This document shows, in pieces, positions 62,401 through 64,000 of a stretch of DNA of 64,000 nucleotides. The notes under the pieces are model-generated. The model was not told where the DNA came from. It saw only the letters and a list, made by a program, of their open reading frames with translations, and did not search any database. A program made the translations under genes and the position numbers. Each line of letters opens with the position of its first letter. Within the stretch, counting starts at the first letter, position 1. Source of the DNA: Sphingobacterium hungaricum (GTDB lineage: Bacteria > Bacteroidota > Bacteroidia > Sphingobacteriales > Sphingobacteriaceae). The DNA lies in the NCBI RefSeq assembly GCF_015210005.1, contig NZ_MU158698.1, forward strand, positions 3,085,273 to 3,149,272. The letters are read 5' to 3'.

Positions 62401-63723
62401 ATGAGATCCTATTCCATTTTTCGATGGTTAGTGCCTATTTGCTTATTTTTGGGCGTTACCCTAAATTCTTGTTCAGAAAAGTCTGACCCTATTCCTAACC
62501 TCGTCTTAGAAAAACAAACTGTTCAACTCAAACCCGGCGAAACGGTCAGCATAAAAATTCAGTCCGGAGGCAATACTTATAAAGCCATCTCTTCCAATCC
62601 AGAACTTTTAAAAGCGAGTATTACTAACGATGAAGTCGTTTTAGAGGCTGGAGAAATCGACGGTGATGCAGAAGCTAAAGTCTATATTTCAGACGCAAAC
62701 TATAACCGAGTAGAAATAGAGGTTACAATTAGTTCTTATGAACAACTCGTAGTAAATAAAAGCAATCTTACTATTTCTCAGATTCTGTTTAAGGATACCC
62801 TAACAGTGTCGCATGGTGAAGCGCCTTACAAAGTAACGATTAACGAACCCAGTTTGGTCGACTTGACTCATGCAGGTAACAAAATTTATCTAACAGCGAG
62901 GGCGCAAGGATCTGGGATAATTCAGATTACAGATGCAAAGAGCAAGATTGTTGACGTAGCCCTCAAGGTGGAAGCGCCAAGGAAGTCTATGAATTTCTCC
63001 GACAGATATTTTGGACACGCAAACTTTGGAGACATTGCGGTAGTTGACCAGTCAGTCAAAAAACTGACTCAAGCTACTTTTGAGATGACCTGCAACCTGC
63101 AGGGCTATCGCGGTTTGCAAACGTTTATGGGTTTAGAAGGAAACCTTATAATCCGAGGAAAGAATGACGATTACCGGGAGACGCATCCTATTGAGATTGC
63201 AGGTCTGGGTGATAAAATCATGTTGGAAACGGCAAGTAGCTTTAAATTAAACACTTGGATGAACCTTGCATTGGTATTCGACGGAACAAAAACCGAACTC
63301 AACCAAAAATACAGGTTGTTCATCGACGGATTAGAGCAAACGTTGATTGTCAGACGTTCCGAAGCTAGCCACCAGACGATTGATCTGACTTCCAGCAATG
63401 ATGGCGGTAGGTTTGAGATCGGAAGGGCTAACGGGCAAGAGTGGCGTGCGTTAAGAGGGATGGTTTCTGAAGCTAGAATCTGGACGGTTGCACGAACTGC
63501 GGAGCAGCTCAAAAATGAATCGTGTTCGTTGTCCGAAGATAAACCTGTAGGTCTTTTGGCGAAATGGGATTTTTCAATCGGCACCGATAGCAACCTGATT
63601 CCGGACAGCAACAAAGGTAAATACAAAACAGATTTGATAATTTCCAACACTAAGGCAGAAGGGTCTTACCTTGCGGTCAATGCACCCATAAGTATTTTTT
63701 CTGCTTTCAATTGTCCATTTTAA
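62401..63723 (+). CDS. Lipoprotein with bacterial Ig-like and LamG domains
   Basis: A 440-aa lipoprotein with lipobox LNSC. Residues 35-195 form beta-rich BACON or Ig-like repeats (LVLEKQTVQLKPGETVSIKI, LVVNKSNLTISQILFKDTLT). Residues 200-400 form a concanavalin A-like LamG domain (FEMTCNLQGYRGLQTFMGLE, RLFIDGLEQTLI and MVSEARIWTVARTAEQLKNE). It is probably a surface glycan-binding lipoprotein. The next gene follows after 11 bp, so they share an operon. Confidence 0.8.
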   Translation: MRSYSIFRWLVPICLFLGVTLNSCSEKSDPIPNLVLEKQTVQLKPGETVSIKIQSGGNTYKAISSNPELLKASITNDEVVLEAGEIDGDAEAKVYISDANYNRVEIEVTISSYEQLVVNKSNLTISQILFKDTLTVSHGEAPYKVTINEPSLVDLTHAGNKIYLTARAQGSGIIQITDAKSKIVDVALKVEAPRKSMNFSDRYFGHANFGDIAVVDQSVKKLTQATFEMTCNLQGYRGLQTFMGLEGNLIIRGKNDDYRETHPIEIAGLGDKIMLETASSFKLNTWMNLALVFDGTKTELNQKYRLFIDGLEQTLIVRRSEASHQTIDLTSSNDGGRFEIGRANGQEWRALRGMVSEARIWTVARTAEQLKNESCSLSEDKPVGLLAKWDFSIGTDSNLIPDSNKGKYKTDLIISNTKAEGSYLAVNAPISIFSAFNCPF

Positions 63724-63734
63724 CGAAAATAGCT

Positions 63735-64000
63735 ATGAAACCACAAACTATAAAAATCAACCTTATCGCTTTTCTATTCCTCTTATTTAACGCTGCTTGT
63801 TCAAAAAATACCGAGACTCCGGTCGACGATATGCCGAACAGTATTGAGGCTGTTTCCAATGTTGCCGTCAGAACCCTGTCAGAAATAAATACGATCGAAA
63901 TCAGCTGGAAAAACCCCGACGATGCGATGCTGGACAAGATAGAATTCATTTTGGAGCAAGCAGACGGGAAAGGAAATAGAAATGTTCAATTATTGGATGG
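63735..64000 (+). CDS. DUF4959-like lipoprotein, 5' part
   Basis: The first 88 codons of a lipoprotein cut by the window edge: MKPQTIKINLIAFLFLLFNA, lipobox NAACSK, then IEAVSNVAVRTLSEINTIEI and SWKNPDDAMLDKIEFILEQ. The latter is the fibronectin III-like pattern of DUF4959 proteins from SusC/SusD loci. It follows the LamG lipoprotein by 11 bp, which suggests a glycan-utilisation locus to the right. A SusD or SusC is not visible. Confidence 0.65.
   Translation, partial: MKPQTIKINLIAFLFLLFNAACSKNTETPVDDMPNSIEAVSNVAVRTLSEINTIEISWKNPDDAMLDKIEFILEQADGKGNRNVQLLD

Overview
The window looks like a chromosomal segment from a Bacteroidota bacterium, most likely Sphingobacteriaceae (Sphingobacterium/Pedobacter-like). 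This rests on exact Bacteroidota -7 promoter boxes (TAnnTTTG) in front of many genes, a type III glutamine synthetase, many small lipoproteins, a fimbrillin-like protein, a SusC/plug-style motif, and families common in this phylum (KTSC, DUF4230, DUF4139, DUF4256, DUF2157/DUF4401/GDYXXLXY). No rRNA, tRNA, CRISPR array, prophage or intact insertion sequence was seen. Several annotated starts are internal ATGs, because the upstream TTG codons fall in leaders or promoter boxes.

Layout. 1-6.9 kb: left edge of a PIN toxin-antitoxin pair, the C4-dicarboxylate carrier DctA, a DUF4230 protein, a 1.2-kb repeat-rich gap (palindromes, a duplicated 110-bp element, a 21-bp minisatellite), a succinate/acetate CoA-transferase and a lipoprotein. 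7-16.6 kb: a two-gene radical-SAM/DUF4130 operon thought to act in DNA repair, glutamine synthetase III, a methyltransferase, a metallo-beta-lactamase-fold hydrolase, a YARHG protein and the overlapping DUF2157-DUF4401-GDYXXLXY membrane cassette. 16.7-31.4 kb: SDR-like protein, bestrophin, OprP-type porin, lipoproteins, J-domain/KTSC protein, TetR regulator, fimbrillin-like lipoprotein with a small companion gene, LOG/Nudix operon, MFS carrier, HEAT protein, and a DEDDh exonuclease/GIY-YIG fusion. 31.4-33 kb: three head-to-tail copies of a 0.52-kb noncoding repeat packed with palindromes.

33-43.4 kb: topoisomerase IB, an orphan LuxR-type response regulator, an acidic protein, a sigma-region-4-like protein, two proteins of unknown function, then the most interesting locus: an SbnA-like enzyme, a 606-aa FAD/NAD(P)-binding protein and a Y4yA-like fold-type-III PLP decarboxylase. 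These are followed by a strong hairpin, a promoter box, an unlisted 31-codon acidic peptide gene and an intrinsic terminator. The enzymes suggest a diaminopropionate-type amino acid metabolite, but no siderophore synthetase or exporter is adjacent, so the product is unknown.

43.5-64 kb: a truncated SPFH-like protein, Tat-exported beta-propeller glycosidase, PhzF, DUF808, YiiX-like hydrolase, an Ala-rich coiled coil, and a run of exported proteins. The run includes SIMPL, a DUF4139 protein carrying a SusC-like patch, a free-standing plug-like protein, two genes sharing an almost identical signal-peptide DNA block, and a vWA lipoprotein. Then come a GNAT acetyltransferase, acyltransferase 3, SPFH plus a ribbon-helix-helix protein, a thioredoxin-reductase-like enzyme, a MepB/methyltransferase pair, and the start of a LamG/DUF4959-type lipoprotein pair that may open a glycan-utilisation locus beyond the right edge.
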